24,243 nt of DNA from Phaeoceros laevis (lineage: Eukaryota; Anthocerotophyta; Anthocerotopsida; Notothyladales). The position numbers were made by a program, and so were the translations under genes. The notes under the pieces are model-generated. The model was not told the origin of the DNA and did not search any database. It saw only the letters and a list, made by a program, of their open reading frames with translations. Positions 1 to 10,270 of this stretch are shown here, piece after piece; position 1 is the stretch's first letter; every line of letters begins with the position of its first letter. The DNA is taken from assembly GCA_049999765.1 (NCBI GenBank), contig JBNGIQ010006600.1, forward strand, positions 1 through 24,243, given 5' to 3'.

Positions 1-2
1 GT

Positions 3-656
3 GACTCCGACTATGCAGCTGACGTTGACACCCGTAGGTCAGTCTCAGCCTTTGCAAGTACTCTGGCAGGCGGTCCTGTAGATTGGCAATCTAGAAAACA
101 ACCGACTGTTGCACTTTCAACAACCGAAGCAGAGTACAAGGTGCTGTCAGAAGGCTCCAAGGCTGCTATGTGGTCAAGACGTTTGCTTGCAGAATTAGGG
201 CATGCACAAACACAACCTACCATGCTCTACTGTGACAACCAAGGCGCTGTAGCCCTAGCCAGGAATCCTGTCTTCCATTCCAGGACTCGACATATTGGGG
301 TGCAGTATCATTTCATCAGAGAAGCAATTGAGTCTGGAGAGGTGTCAATCACCTACATAGCTACTGCTGAGAATCCTGCTGACGTTCTTACAAAGCCTCT
401 AGCAAGAGATCTTCATAGCAGGCACATGAGAGCTCTTGGGCTCTTGCCAACTGCTCAAGCTAGGGGTAGTAGCAGTGTCAATCTCTGCATCAGACTGGAG
501 AGCACACCCTATGCATCAGCAACACTACCATGTGGTGAGGCAAACAAGTCGGAAAGCGCAAGAACAAGAAGACAGGCGCTTACCATCGCGACAGCGCACC
601 AACACATCTCCCCTCACATCCAAGATCAGGACAGCCAACAACCCGCCAGGAAGTAG
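3..656 (+). CDS. Ty1/copia pol C-terminus: RNase H (partial, 5' end outside window)
   Basis: The frame is open from base 3, so the start lies to the left of the window. The RNase H core of copia pol is complete in order: the Asp-containing DSDYAADVDTRRSVS stretch, the Glu in STTEAEYKVLS, the Asp in YCDNQGAVAL, a HSRTRHIGVQYHFIRE stretch and the last Asp in NPADVLTKPLA. The domain degrades the RNA strand of the RNA:DNA hybrid during reverse transcription in the virus-like particle. Typical copia RNase H ends shortly after the LGL motif (near 450). The remaining 65 or so residues to the stop at 656 resemble nothing I know and are probably read-through into the tail. No stop or frameshift lies in the visible domain, so this copy may be fairly young. 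Confidence 0.9.
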   Translation, partial: DSDYAADVDTRRSVSAFASTLAGGPVDWQSRKQPTVALSTTEAEYKVLSEGSKAAMWSRRLLAELGHAQTQPTMLYCDNQGAVALARNPVFHSRTRHIGVQYHFIREAIESGEVSITYIATAENPADVLTKPLARDLHSRHMRALGLLPTAQARGSSSVNLCIRLESTPYASATLPCGEANKSESARTRRQALTIATAHQHISPHIQDQDSQQPARK

Positions 657-693
657 CGACGCAGAAATGCATATGGACGGCCGGCTCCAAGCA

Positions 694-795
694 GACGGGC
701 TGCTGGGCTGGCGCCGGCGCGTTGCTGGACCCGACGGATTGCTGGCGTGGCGCAGGCGTGCTGCAGGCCCCGACGGGCTGCTGCCTGGTGGCACC
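694..795 (+). repeat. Degenerate 39-bp tandem repeat, about 2.6 units
   Basis: Units start at 694, 733 and 772, each beginning GACGG and continuing with TTGCTGG/CTGCTGG-type sequence. The first two units are 39 bp (13 codons in any frame) and the third breaks off after about 24 bp. The repeat lies in the GC-rich tail of copia-A between RNase H and the LTR. From 880 to about 1020 the DNA continues to be rich in GCTGGC-like words. I see no known protein here. Confidence 0.7.
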
Positions 796-1310
796 GATGG
801 CCAAGGAAGCAGACATGCTGCTGGGCACCAGGAGCCTGGACACCGCACAAGAATGTAGGGCCTGGTCTCCATGGCGGGATGCAGCGCGGAGGTGAGCTGG
901 ACGGCGCGGCGACTGGCAGCGGTGGTATGCTGGCCGGCTTGATGCTGGCTAGCCCAACGCTGGCTGGCGCATTGCAGGCGGACGGCGAAGGAGCGCTGTG
1001 CGGCGGCGGTGCGGGGTGCGAAGCACGGCGCACCAGGCTCCGTGGCTGGAGCGGTATGGCTGCGGCCATATCCAGAGCTAGGACGGTGACCAAATCCAAA
1101 GCACGGGCGACAGCCATAGCTAGCGCAAGAGCAGCGCGGTGGAGGCAAGACGGCAGCGGCAGCGAAGACGAAGAAGAAAATCAACCTAACCCTATCGAAT
1201 CTAAACTACTCTAGCTGTGTGGGAGTGATAGAATAAGATGCTTCATCTAGATAGTTATAGATATAGGTTAGGGCACGGTTCATGCCGGTAGTTAAATAGA
1301 TTAAATAAGA

Positions 1311-1470
1311 TGTTAAACGTTGCATGTCCGTTGACCAAACGGTAAGGCCAACGGGCATGAGACGGTTGCCGGCTGCCTGGACCCACAAGGGGTAACCGGC
1401 AGGCCATTCATCGTGCGCACATTTTTATGTCTACGAGAGTATTCTTTGCATTCTATTCTCTAATTTAACA
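1311..1470 (+). repeat. Probable 3' LTR of copia-A
   Basis: The segment begins TGTTAAACG and ends ATTTAACA, a 7-bp inverted terminal match with canonical TG...CA ends. It has a T-rich 3' part (1418-1465) of the kind found in R/U5 regions. The purine-rich stretch before it (AAATAAGA, 1303-1310) is a weak polypurine tract. The 5' LTR is not in the window, so the left boundary cannot be confirmed. An alternative start is the TGTGGGAGTG at 1217, which resembles the start of the solo LTR at 3292. Confidence 0.4.
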
Positions 1471-3286
1471 GCCACAGTCATGAACTGTGACTATAACGAG
1501 GCGCACCTGCGGATGACTTTGTGCATGACATAGGGCCCAACCTCTGGGTCCTCCTTCCCAGGAGACACCGGGACCCCAAGGTGCTTGGTGGTTTCTCCTG
1601 GCTATAGCACCCGGACATGATTGAAAGGCTCAGGGAGAGGGCCATTATCCGGAGATACGATGGCTAGCGTTTTTTCCCAATTGATCCTGCAGCCGGAGAC
1701 CTCGCAAAAGAGATCGAGAAGCCTCCCCAATGCCACCATTGACTCCCGCTCCCGACGTATAGCATTGAGGGCATCGTCAGCAAAACTGGAGATTTTGTGC
1801 TCCACACCAAGAGGATCCCAGATGCCTTTGATAGCCTCTGTTTGCTGCACCATTCGAATCAGGAGATCAGCAAGAAGTACAAACAGGGTAGGGGCCCGGG
1901 GGCAGCCCTGCCGAACGGACCGCTCCAGTTGGAAAGCATCTAAGAGCTCGCCATTAACGCACAACTTGGCAGAGGCGTCCGTGCACAGGATGTGCACCCA
2001 CCTCCTGAAGTGTGGCCCAAACCCCAACTTCTCCAATGAAGCCTGTAGGAATCTCCATTCACTTCTGTCATATGCTTTGGAGAAGTCCAGCAGCAAGAAG
2101 ACAGCCGGCTGCTGAAGGTGATACGCCCATCACTTGGCTTCTCGGAAGAAGACCAGGTTATCCCCAATGGAACGGCCACTAGTGAAGCCACGTTGCTCCT
2201 CCTCAAGCCAGCCATCCGTGAGTGGCCGGGTTTTGGTAGCTAGGGCCTTGGCAATGGACTTGTAGAAGGTGGAAAGGAGGGAAATAGGACGCCATTGGTC
2301 GCTGGATAGCAAGTTCCCTCCTTTAGGCAGCAAGGCAATCAAACTCTGATTGAACAATTCCCCCATAGACCCCGTAGACCAAGTGTGCCTAATAGCAGCT
2401 ATGTAGAGGGGTCCCATAAAGTCCCAATGCCTGACAAAAAATTCAGGCGGAAAACCATCCGTGCTCGGGCCTTTACCTCTAGGGAGGTCCTGGAGGGCTC
2501 TGAGCACCTCCTCGGTGCTTAGGTCAGCCTCCAGGGAAACGCACTGCTCGGCCGTGACTTTTGGCTGGATGAAGCCCTCAACCTCCTGCCACTTTTGCTG
2601 CCACCCTTCATCCAGCGAGGATTCAAAGAGGACGGAGAACTTTTCCCATAGAATGTCTTGAATATCTTTGGACTCCCTTACCACCCTGCCGTCGGTATCC
2701 CAAAGACCAGCAATGGCCTTTTTCAAACGCTGCTCCTTGTGTTTGGAGAAGAAAAAGGCTGTGGGTCTATCTCCTTCCTTCGCCCACCTGTGGCCCGCCC
2801 GTTTTTTCCATTTGGCAGCCTCAAACCTTTCTTCTTCATCCAGACATCTGCGGGCTGCTTCCAGCTTGAGGAATAGAGCCTCATCAGCATCACGACGTTC
2901 CGCTTGTACCGCAGCCTTCTCCACATGGGACCTGGCCAACCTGGCTCTCTTACCCCTATGCAAAGCGTCCACCCTGCCATAGCTACGCAGGAAGGCACGA
3001 GACTCAGCCAAGGCTGTAGTGAACATCAACAAACCGTTCTCCTGGCCAACCTGCCCTGTCCAAAGACCCCATATCTTAGCCAGCCCTTCCCTACAGGCCG
3101 GTTGGCCAACCAGGTCCATATTCACTCTGAAATTGTTGAAGAACCCTGGGTTGACATCTAGACGGTTCGTGAAATCCAGCTTTAGAATTACCGGAAAATG
3201 ATCCAAGACCATACCGGTTGGCTGAATCCGCTGAGAGCACACAGCGTGTCTCCACTGAGTGGGAATGTAAAACCGGTCTAACAGTT

Positions 3287-3291
3287 CTCTG
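3287..3291. repeat. Target-site duplication of the solo LTR, left copy (CTCTG)
   Basis: Identical to 3566-3570. Five bp is the usual LTR-integrase duplication length. Confidence 0.85.
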
Positions 3292-3565
3292 TGTGGAAAT
3301 GCATGAATAGTTAGGTTATCATTTAAATAGCTAGACTTAATTAATTATTTAATTTTAGGGCATAAGCCGGGGGTATGAAACGCTGGGAGCGTTTCATAGA
3401 GTCGTGTCATTACACAAGGGTCGCAACCCTAACCGACATCCACCACCGAACCGGTGCACCCACTCTCTCTCCTGGCTTAAGGCCACATTGGCCACGTCTA
3501 ATCTATTATCTTGTCTTTCCTACTAATTGTGTGCATCTAATCGATCCCAGACTAGAAAGTCTACA
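3292..3565. mobile_element. Solo LTR, 274 bp, inserted in LINE ORF2
   Basis: On the + strand the segment begins TGTGGAAATG and ends AGTCTACA, with TG...CA termini. It is bounded directly by CTCTG at 3287-3291 and CTCTG at 3566-3570. Removing it together with one CTCTG restores the LINE ORF2 frame, joining NQESAKPVRE to LLDRFYIPTQW, which is the expected order between endonuclease and RT linker. It contains an AT-rich block (3321-3356) and a small inverted repeat (GAAACGC...GCGTTTC, 3376-3396). No internal coding sequence is present, so it is best read as a solo LTR left by recombination between two LTRs. Orientation is unknown. Confidence 0.85.
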
Positions 3566-3570
3566 CTCTG
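3566..3570. repeat. Target-site duplication of the solo LTR, right copy (CTCTG)
   Basis: Identical to 3287-3291 and directly abuts the ...TCTACA end of the solo LTR. Confidence 0.85.
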
Positions 3571-4230
3571 ACAGGTTTTGCACTCTCCTGATTGAACCAG
3601 GAGAACTGGCAGGACGAACGTGCCCTGCAGTCTTTAGCCGCAAGCCAGGGGTCCTCCACCCCCATTTGTAACTCCGTGAGCTCCCATCATGTAGGCCCAG
3701 GCATCCCCCGAAGAGCACGGCCCCCTTTTTTGTCTTTGGATGAGCACACAAAGTTGAAATCGCCCCCCATAGACCACAAGACCGCTGGGTCCGCAGGGAG
3801 AGATGCGCCCACCCTTCTCCACAAGGCTTCTCTATTGCTCTGCATGTGAGGAGCATAGATGTTGATCACACCGAACTTCCCTAACAGAGAGTCGAATTGA
3901 ACCCACAAGAACCTGCCTAAAGGATCCTGAAAGTGCTAGACAACATCCTTAGCAATGCGATCCCCAAGTAGCACAGCCAGACCTCCACACGAACCGCTAG
4001 GGCCACCAGCTTCCGTCCAAAAAGAAACACCCTTCCACAGTTGACGTTTGATGAGTTGCTGCTTGGAACCCGATAGTTTATGTTCTTGGAGAAGGCAGAT
4101 GTCCAAATACCCAAACCGCTGTAAATTTGAGGCAAGTCTTTTGCACTTCCCGTTGAAGGAATGGTCAATGTCACCTAGCCCACGGACATTCCAGGAAGCT
4201 AGAGTGAGCTTCTTTTCTCTAGACATGGTC

Positions 4231-6386
4231 CTAGGTTTCTAGGACAGCATCCCCTTCCACAATCCAACCCTGGACCAGCCCGACAGTCCAGGCATCAGGG
4301 ATATCTGAGGCAGGAACCCAGCTCCACCCTTCCTCGTTCGCAGCCTCCATGCCCGCAGCCTCGGTCAGGTGTATAGCCGCTCTGCCCTGTGCATCGCTAG
4401 CCCATACCTCCTTGCAAGAGTCTCGAACATAGGACATATCCTCTTCCATAACCCCTATTTTGCACAGGTGAGGGATCGCCCCTTCCACCAGGGAGGTCCC
4501 TTCTTCCCAGATCTGGGATAAGGTCGAGAGCCTCCAGAGCGGCCTAGCCGGCGTTCCTCCTGCACATTGAACCAGCACAAACACCAACTGCTCCTGCTGT
4601 TGAAAGTGCAACACCTGTACTGTGAGCACCATAAGATGCCGGGGGTCCTTGGGACTGGTCAGGACTTTGCAAATCCTGTCCGCTGCAACCGTGGTGTCCC
4701 CCATCTCCGGGTCCGGGTCCAAGTCGGGCCTAGGGACGACCTTACCTGGGTCGAGGCGGGCAGCGTCAAAGTTCGGCCCCGTGGTGGAGGTCCCAGCAGT
4801 GTAGCAACATTCGTAATTGAGAACTGGAAGGGGAGCTGCAGTGCCCCCGTCATCCTTGTCTCGACGGCTGCACCGTCGCTGAGAAGCCGATTGTTCGTAC
4901 TTCTCAAAGAGGGTGGCTACTGCCCCCTGTACCAATTGCCGCTTCCTCGTGCCCTGAGATGCCCGCAACCCTTTTTCCTCTGATTCCGCATTGTCACCCC
5001 CGTAGACGTCCATCTCCAGCTCAGGGCCCCCCAGCAGACCCACAGCTGGAGGCCTAGCCTTGTAATATTTGGCAAGGCCCCGGCCAGGAATCTCCACCTT
5101 GGATTTGGTTGGAGGTGGCGGCTTGTTGGCAGCTCCGCTGTGCAGGAACCAAAGGAGGCTGCTGAGTGCTCCAGGACCGCCACCGGCTTGTGGGTTGGAT
5201 CCGCCCAGGTGGAAGCCGTCGCCTGCTGTGGACCAAAGTCCATGGGAGTGGCAGAGGGCAGGATCGTCGTTGTCGTCAGATCGGTAGCCTTTAGTCCCGC
5301 CGCCCCTGTCAGTGCCGCAAACAATTCCGCGCTTCCCATTCCCTGACCACCTGCCCCCTGGCCCCCTGTTCCCTGGCTCCCTGCTTGGAGTGGAAAATCC
5401 TCGTCTGGTAGCTCGCGGAGAGCCAGGTACCCCTTCCCCTTTCTGGCATGTTGCCCTGTCGCTTTCCCTCCATCATTAACAACGAACGAGCCAGTCCCAA
5501 CTAGCGCCTCCGCAACCTCTTCTTCATGCGTCCCGGGACCGGGTTTCCAGCAGGTGGTCGCCTTCTGTGGCGGCTCGGCAGCTTTCGTCCGAGAGGGCCC
5601 CTGACTTCTCTCCTCCTGGATCCGTTCCTCACGAAAGGACTTCCAAATTGTTCTCGTGGCAGGCTCGATTGCGGTCGCCTGGCAGGGGAGCTGCCCAGCT
5701 CATTAGTGAGTGCCTCCAAAGCAGTCCAGCAATGCGCATTGGTTGAAGTCTAGAGGCCGTTACTCGGGACCATTGCATACCCGATGTACATGCCCAGAAT
5801 ACCCTGGTTGTTGTCCGAGTGGAAAACCCACTTTATGGACAAAGACCGCAGAATGGCCCGACGCTCACTAGGATTATCCTTCAGCCTGTTGAAATCATAC
5901 CGGAGCATCCTGTCCAACTTGTTGTGGCAGTACGCCTCTAGTCCTTCAGAGGTGAGCTCCTGAAGGGACTCGAACTCCACCGCCCATGTTGGGAACTTGA
6001 AGGCCCTGGATTCCACTGGTGTCCACACCCAATTCTTCCCTTTGATCCTAGTTTGGAGTGCCAAACCCACACGGAAGTGTGCCCTGGAAACCTTAGGATA
6101 AGCAGGCCACATACTTCTGAAAAGAGATAACGCATGCCGGGCCTCTAGCTGCTCCCGAGATTCCTGAACAGATTCCGGCCTGGGAGCAGGGGCCTGCGGA
6201 GGCTGTGCACCGTTGAATGCAGGTACTCCTGGATCAGGCCCACTGACCACTTTCCCTGTCCCCTGTTGCTCGCTCGTGCCCCTGACAGCACCTGCCCACG
6301 ACCCAGTAGATCCTCCCTGCGCCACAGCTCTTGGATCCCTAGGACCAGGCCCCCGAGGAGGGCCTGCAGAATAAGGTGCCCCAGCC
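4231..6386 (-). pseudogene. LINE ORF1, C-terminal part (left of copia-B)
   Basis: This is the continuation of LINE ORF1 across the copia-B insertion. The frame entering from 12892 runs on at 6386 through a Pro/Gly-rich linker into a region of about 190 codons (6325-5750) that I do not recognise. That region is mixed-charge and rich in Trp and Arg, with a SLFRSMWPAYPKVSRAHFRV stretch, and looks folded rather than low-complexity. TAG codons interrupt at 5750-5752 and 5501-5503. Two frame changes follow (around 5310-5340 and 4920-5095). The final segment (5097-4231) is acidic, with a KRQLVQ...RRCSRR basic patch, and ends at the TAG four bases before ORF2. ORF1 of plant L1 elements is usually near 500 codons; here the whole would be about 1,230. 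Confidence 0.7.
6382..6386. repeat. Target-site duplication of copia-B, left copy (CAGCC)
   Basis: Identical to 12892-12896 on the other side of the element. Confidence 0.9.
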
Positions 6387-6619
6387 TATCGCAGATAGGC
6401 GCTTAGGATAGGCTAGAGACTAGGCGAGATTGCAGTAACGACAAGTGTATATTATGTGAGCGCGAGCCGTGCATAAAGAACTGCCGGCACGTCCAAGTGA
6501 CGGGACATGTCGCTTAACCTAACCGACACATCCCGTGTCGGTTGGTGTTTACGATTGTCCACTAACTAATTAGTATGCACCTATTAATGAAGAACTAGGC
6601 TTGCCCTAATTCTTCGATA
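6387..6619 (-). repeat. 3' LTR of copia-B (233 bp)
   Basis: Matches 12625-12891 over its whole length apart from indels. On the minus strand it begins TATCGAAGAATTAGGG and ends CTGCGATA, so the termini are TATCG...CGATA instead of TG...CA. CAGCC lies immediately outside (6382-6386) and the polypurine tract immediately inside. Confidence 0.93.
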
Positions 6620-6628
6620 CTCCCTCTT
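6620..6628 (-). other. Polypurine tract of copia-B
   Basis: Minus-strand AAGAGGGAG directly precedes the 3' LTR. It is the expected primer site for plus-strand DNA synthesis and fixes the LTR boundary. Confidence 0.85.
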
Positions 6629-6683
6629 AGGTGCATACGAATTGTGCCATGCGACAGTCTTCACTCCCCGCCGCCTCCTTGCG

Positions 6684-7088
6684 ATGTTCCTCTTGATTTT
6701 GCTCGCAATACTTGGTCTTGTACTCAGGAAACTCCTCAGCCTCAGGTCCTCAGCTCGCGTGCTGACTGTAGACGCGGCGATCCGAACCTTCTCGCCCTTG
6801 GATGTAGAAAGTGAGGGCTGGCTCAGCAGCACCGACGCTGGGCCTTGCTTCTGTGGAAGTGGTTGGCAGCCTACCGGAGAAGGCCCTCCAGCCCAGTATA
6901 TTGACGAGAAGACTTCAGAGCTAATGCTGAGGACGAGCTCGTTTGTTGATGATTCAGGCGCCGCAGTCCACCGCTACAGTATGTTCAATCCAGCTGCCCT
7001 TTGTCTGAAAGGTTTGCTGCTTCTGTTTCTGTGGATTGATTCCCAGTATTGGTATTTGCAGTCACAGAGCTGCAGGTCTTCCGGATGA
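6684..7088 (+). CDS. Antisense ORF in the 3' region of copia-B, putative membrane segment
   Basis: This 134-codon ORF runs opposite to the copia-B genes, between the RNase H stop and the polypurine tract. The first ATG (6684) gives MFLLILLAILGLVL, a strongly hydrophobic stretch followed by basic residues (RKLLSLRSSAR), as in a signal anchor. A second hydrophobic run (KGLLLLFLW) lies near the C-terminus. The frame is open further upstream to 6642 without ATG. I recognise no family. Antisense ORFs between pol and the 3' LTR are known in some plant LTR elements, but chance openness cannot be excluded from one copy. Confidence 0.35.
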   Translation: MFLLILLAILGLVLRKLLSLRSSARVLTVDAAIRTFSPLDVESEGWLSSTDAGPCFCGSGWQPTGEGPPAQYIDEKTSELMLRTSSFVDDSGAAVHRYSMFNPAALCLKGLLLLFLWIDSQYWYLQSQSCRSSG

Positions 7089-7278
7089 CAGGGTACTTGC
7101 GGACTTGTACATACATGGCGACGGACAGTGATTCCGACTGTGAATGTTCACAGTGGAAACCTGATTCTATCTACAAACCTTGCACCTATGCCAGATGGTC
7201 TGATTCTGAATTTGATTCAGACTGACTGCATTCTGACTTGCATGCTTAGCCTACTTAGACTTGCACAAGAATTGTGCT

Positions 7279-8970
7279 CTACTTTAAGATATGTGGCAGA
7301 TATGCAGTGATATCCACCATTCCTAGACTTCGAACATGAGACTCATGCTTCTCTCTGCTAAGAGGTTTTGTGAGTAAGTCAGCATAGTTTGAATCTATAG
7401 GCACATATGTAAGTGCAACCTCCTTACGTGTTATGGATTGCCTAACATAGTGCAAATGTAGATCGATATGCTTAGTGCGTGCATGATAGACTGGATTGCT
7501 AGCAAGTAGGAGTGCAGACTGGTTATCACCGAAAACTGGTGTAGGATCTGATTGCTCTTGAGCCATGTCAGCCAAAAGCCTTCGATTTGCAACAGCTTCC
7601 TTGCAGCTCTCTGCTGCAGCTCCATACTCAGCCTCAATGGTCGATGTGCTTACAAAGGATTGCTTCTTTGATTGCCAGGAAATTGCAGCGCCAGCAAGCA
7701 TAAAACAGTAAGTTGAGACTGATTTCCTCGTATCCGGGTCTCCTCCCCAATCAGCATCGGTGTACCCTTGCAAAAAGAGCTTCTTGACTGACGGGTTCTT
7801 GCGGTAGCATAGCCCAAAGTTCCTTGTTCCTTTTAGGTACCTCATGACGCGCTTACCAGCTGTCCAGTGTGCTGTGCCAGGGTCTTCTACAAACTGGGAG
7901 AGAATCCCAGATGGCTGGCTGAGATCAAACCTTGTCCTCGTGGACATGTACAGAGCAAACCCCACAAACTTCCTGTAGGAAACTGCTTGCATGGCAGCTC
8001 TCTCTTCATTTGTCTTTGGGCAGTCAAGCTTGGACAGCCGTGATCCAGTCGCCATTGGAGTGCTTACAGGTTTGGAGTCCTCCATGTTGAATGTCTTCAG
8101 CATTAGGTCGATGTAGTGTGCTTGATGCAGCAGTACTGACCCTTTTGCAGGTATAAGGAGCACTTGTACTCCCAGAAACACACGAATGATGCCAAGGTCA
8201 CTCATCTCGAAGTGTTTGCGTAACAGACCTTTGACTCTGATCAGCATGTCTTCAGGACTATTACTTATGAGCAAGGCATCGTCTACATCCAAGGCTATGA
8301 TCACAAACCTGTCCCCATCCGTGCAGAGGTAGACATTTGAATCTGCATCACTTTCCTTAAAACCTAGAGATTTCAGAAAAGTGCTGAACTTTTGGAACCA
8401 TGCTCTAGGGGCTTGTTTGAGGCCATAGATTGTTTTTATCAGTTTGCACACATGATTTGGATGTTTCTTATCGACATATCCTTCTGGCTGTTGCATGTAG
8501 ACATCCTCCTCTAACTCTCCATGCAGGAAGGTGGTTTTCACATCCATGTGATGCACAATTAGGTCATTCTGAGCTACAAATGCTAGGAGGATGCGAACTG
8601 AGGTGAACCTGACAACTGGAGAGAAAGTATCCTGATAATCGAGGCCTGGCCGCTGCGAGAAACCTCGAGCAACTAACCTGGCCTTGTACCTTGCCACGGA
8701 GCCATAGGATTGAGTTTGGTCTTGAAGACCCATTTGCAAGTTACTGCCTTTCTTCCAGGTGGCAATGGCTCCAACCTCCAGGTGCCATTCTGAATCAAGC
8801 TATCATATTCTGACTTGATTGCAGCTTGCCAATCAGCTCCATGGGTGCCGGTGAGGGCCTCTATCATGGTGACCGGTTCTCCAGCATGCTCAGCAACGGA
8901 AAGGGCTTTAGCAATAAGTAATTGAGCAATTGTCCGTTGAAGTGGTGTTAAGCCTGCTAGATGTGCCTCC
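7279..8970 (-). pseudogene. Copia-B pol: reverse transcriptase and RNase H (one frameshift)
   Basis: The RT region begins upstream of 8867 (WQAAIKSEYDSLIQNGTWRL, CKWVFKTKLN). A one-base deletion at about 8705 then shifts frame into the 486-codon ORF 8739-7279. That ORF holds ARYKARLVARGFSQ, the motif A Asp in HHMDVKTTFL (residue 66), YGLKQAPRAWF, and the active-site box, which reads DVDD (residues 151-154) where copia elements have YVDD. RNase H follows, with YTDADWGGD, TIEAEY, FGDNQSALLL and SNYADLLTKPL supplying the acidic residues. The stop is at 7279. The RT copies genomic RNA into cDNA inside the particle. A second frame change near 8960-8980 separates it from integrase. No in-frame stop codons were seen. 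Confidence 0.92.
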
Positions 8971-10270
8971 TCAGCAGCTCCTCAACAGGCCGCAGAGAGT
9001 TGCTGGGAGGTGAATACGGACGAACTGTCCAGCGGTCTTTGGGTTGATGAGACCTGGTGGATCGTCGGGCAACTGGAGAAGGCTCCTCATTGCTGGAAAG
9101 CTCAAGGACTTCTTGAGGAGCATCTTCTGGTTCAGACTCGGAGTTGGGCGAGAAGTAGCTGACCTCTCCTGAAGCAATGTTATCCTCCTGAGGGTCATCT
9201 GCTTCACTTGATGTAGCCGAATGCGTATCAGATGCCTGATCAGACCCCAAGATAATATCAGTTGGATCTCCATTGGAGCTGGTAGGGTCGTCGTCTGCCT
9301 GGGAGGAGCACGAGTCATCAGCAGCTGATCCATCATCTTTGGAAGGAGTGACAGACATTGCCTCTTGTCCTGCTGCAGGTAGCAAGGTGTGTGAGCGGTT
9401 GAGAATAGCATCCTCGTCAAAGATGACACTCCTTGCATGTATCACTCTTCGATTCTCTGGATTGAAGAGCTTGTATCCTTTGATCCCCTCTGAATAGCCC
9501 ACAAAGATGTGCTTGACAGCATTCGGTTGCATCTTTCTTCGTTTCTCTTTCGGAATAAATGAGTAAGCGGGGCTGCCAAACACACGCATGTGCAATATTT
9601 GAGGCTTGTGCCCTGTCCATCTCTCAAAAGGAGTGCTGCCAGGTACAGCAGACGTTGGAGTCCTGTTCTTAATGTAGACCGCAGCAGCCACTGCTTCTGC
9701 CCAGTATCCTACAGACATGCCAGCTTGAGAGAGGAAAGCTTTAGCCTGCTCTTGAATTATCCCATTACTCCTCTCAGCTATGGGATTTTGTTTTGACGTA
9801 TATGAAATGCTAAGCTGTCTGGAAATGCCTAGTTCCTTGCATAGTTGCTTGAACGTATTCGACCCATACTCACCCCCACCATCTGTCCTAAGTGTCTTTA
9901 ACAGGTGAGAAGTTTGACGTTGTGCTCTTACTAGAAAATCTTGAAAAAACTCTAAGGTTTGTGATTTCTTGGACAGAAAGTACACAATGATGAACCTACT
10001 CCAGTCGTCGATGAAGGAGAGAAAGTACCTCGCTCCCCCAAAGGAATGTTTTGACATGGGACCACACAGATCAGAGTGAACAAGCTCTAGTAAAGACCTA
10101 GCCCTAGTGTGGTTCTTATCTGTGTGTGGCAGTTTATGATGCTTCCCGTAAATGCAGGGTTCACAAAACAGCTTGGACTGGGCTGAAGCTTTAGTGGTTC
10201 TCTGTACAGACTTCCTTCTGTAGCTTCTTTCATCCTTCGCACATTGATGTGCCCAAGTCGGTGATGCCAA
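8957..10270 (-). pseudogene. Copia-B pol: integrase
   Basis: The HHCC zinc finger begins in the upstream frame (LWHHRLGHINVRRM, near 10250) and ends here with CEPC (residues 36-39). The catalytic core shows the D,D-35-E triad: Asp67 in LVHSDLCGP, Asp130 in LRTDGGGEY and Glu166 in NPIAERSNG, with exactly 35 residues between the last two. The copia-type C-terminal GKKG-like module is present as HMRVFGSPAYSFIP...FVGYSEGIKGYKLF. An acidic, Ser-rich linker leads towards RT. The enzyme joins cDNA ends to the genome and makes the 5-bp duplication. A frame change around 10200-10270 separates the zinc-finger histidines from the cysteines. Confidence 0.93.

Larger units (their letters stand above)
1..1470 (+). 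mobile_element. Copia-A: 3' end of a Ty1/copia retrotransposon
   Basis: The window opens inside the RNase H domain of a + strand copia element. The rest of the element lies beyond the left edge. Order seen: RNase H (3 to about 450), a GC-rich tail of some 850 bp with degenerate tandem repeats, then a probable short 3' LTR ending at 1470. The right boundary is inferred in two ways. LINE ORF2 (minus strand) reads with recognisable similarity up to 1471 and loses it beyond. The sequence ending at 1470 is TTTAACA, which mirrors TGTTAAA at 1311. The expected target duplication would be GCCAC (1471-1475), but its partner is outside the window, so this boundary is not proven. Confidence 0.75.
1471..4226 (-). 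pseudogene. LINE ORF2: APE-type endonuclease and reverse transcriptase (inactive, truncated)
   Basis: ORF2 nicks target DNA and primes cDNA synthesis there. Endonuclease motifs in order from 4226: LASWNVRGLGD, LLQEHKL (catalytic Glu), GVINIYAPH, MGGDFNFV and LDHFPV (the terminal Asp-His, near 3200). RT motifs: GPSTDGFPPEFF, LIALLPKGG, QWRPISLLS, QRGFTSGRSIGDN, then motif A LLDFSKAYDR, motif B VRQGCPRAPTLF, motif C SSFADDAL, followed by INWEKT and KHLGVPV. All parts share one frame once the 274-bp solo LTR and one CTCTG copy (279 bp) are removed, and no frameshift was found. Five in-frame stops break it: TAG 3936-3938, TGA 3687-3689, TGA 2130-2132, TAG 1602-1604 and TAG 1491-1493. The C-terminal part is cut off at 1471 by copia-A. 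Confidence 0.9.

Noticed and set aside
525-1184. Long minus-strand ORF opposite the copia-A tail, 219 codons, read as a gene
   Set aside because: It begins with a TTG rather than an ATG, is Ala/Pro/Ser/Arg low-complexity as expected from GC-rich DNA, and overlaps the RNase H extension. It is mentioned only as part of the shared antisense-frame pattern.
1476-1492. Palindrome CACAGT-catga-ACTGTG as an LTR end or regulatory site
   Set aside because: LINE ORF2 similarity (SQFMTVA in frame) continues through it, so it is more likely LINE coding sequence; chance symmetry.
1621-2115. Plus-strand 164-codon ORF opposite the RT
   Set aside because: It is the antisense shadow of LINE ORF2, whose minus strand shows the RT motifs.
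3375-3671. Plus-strand ORF across the solo LTR as a gene
   Set aside because: It spans an LTR and antisense LINE sequence and shows no family motifs.
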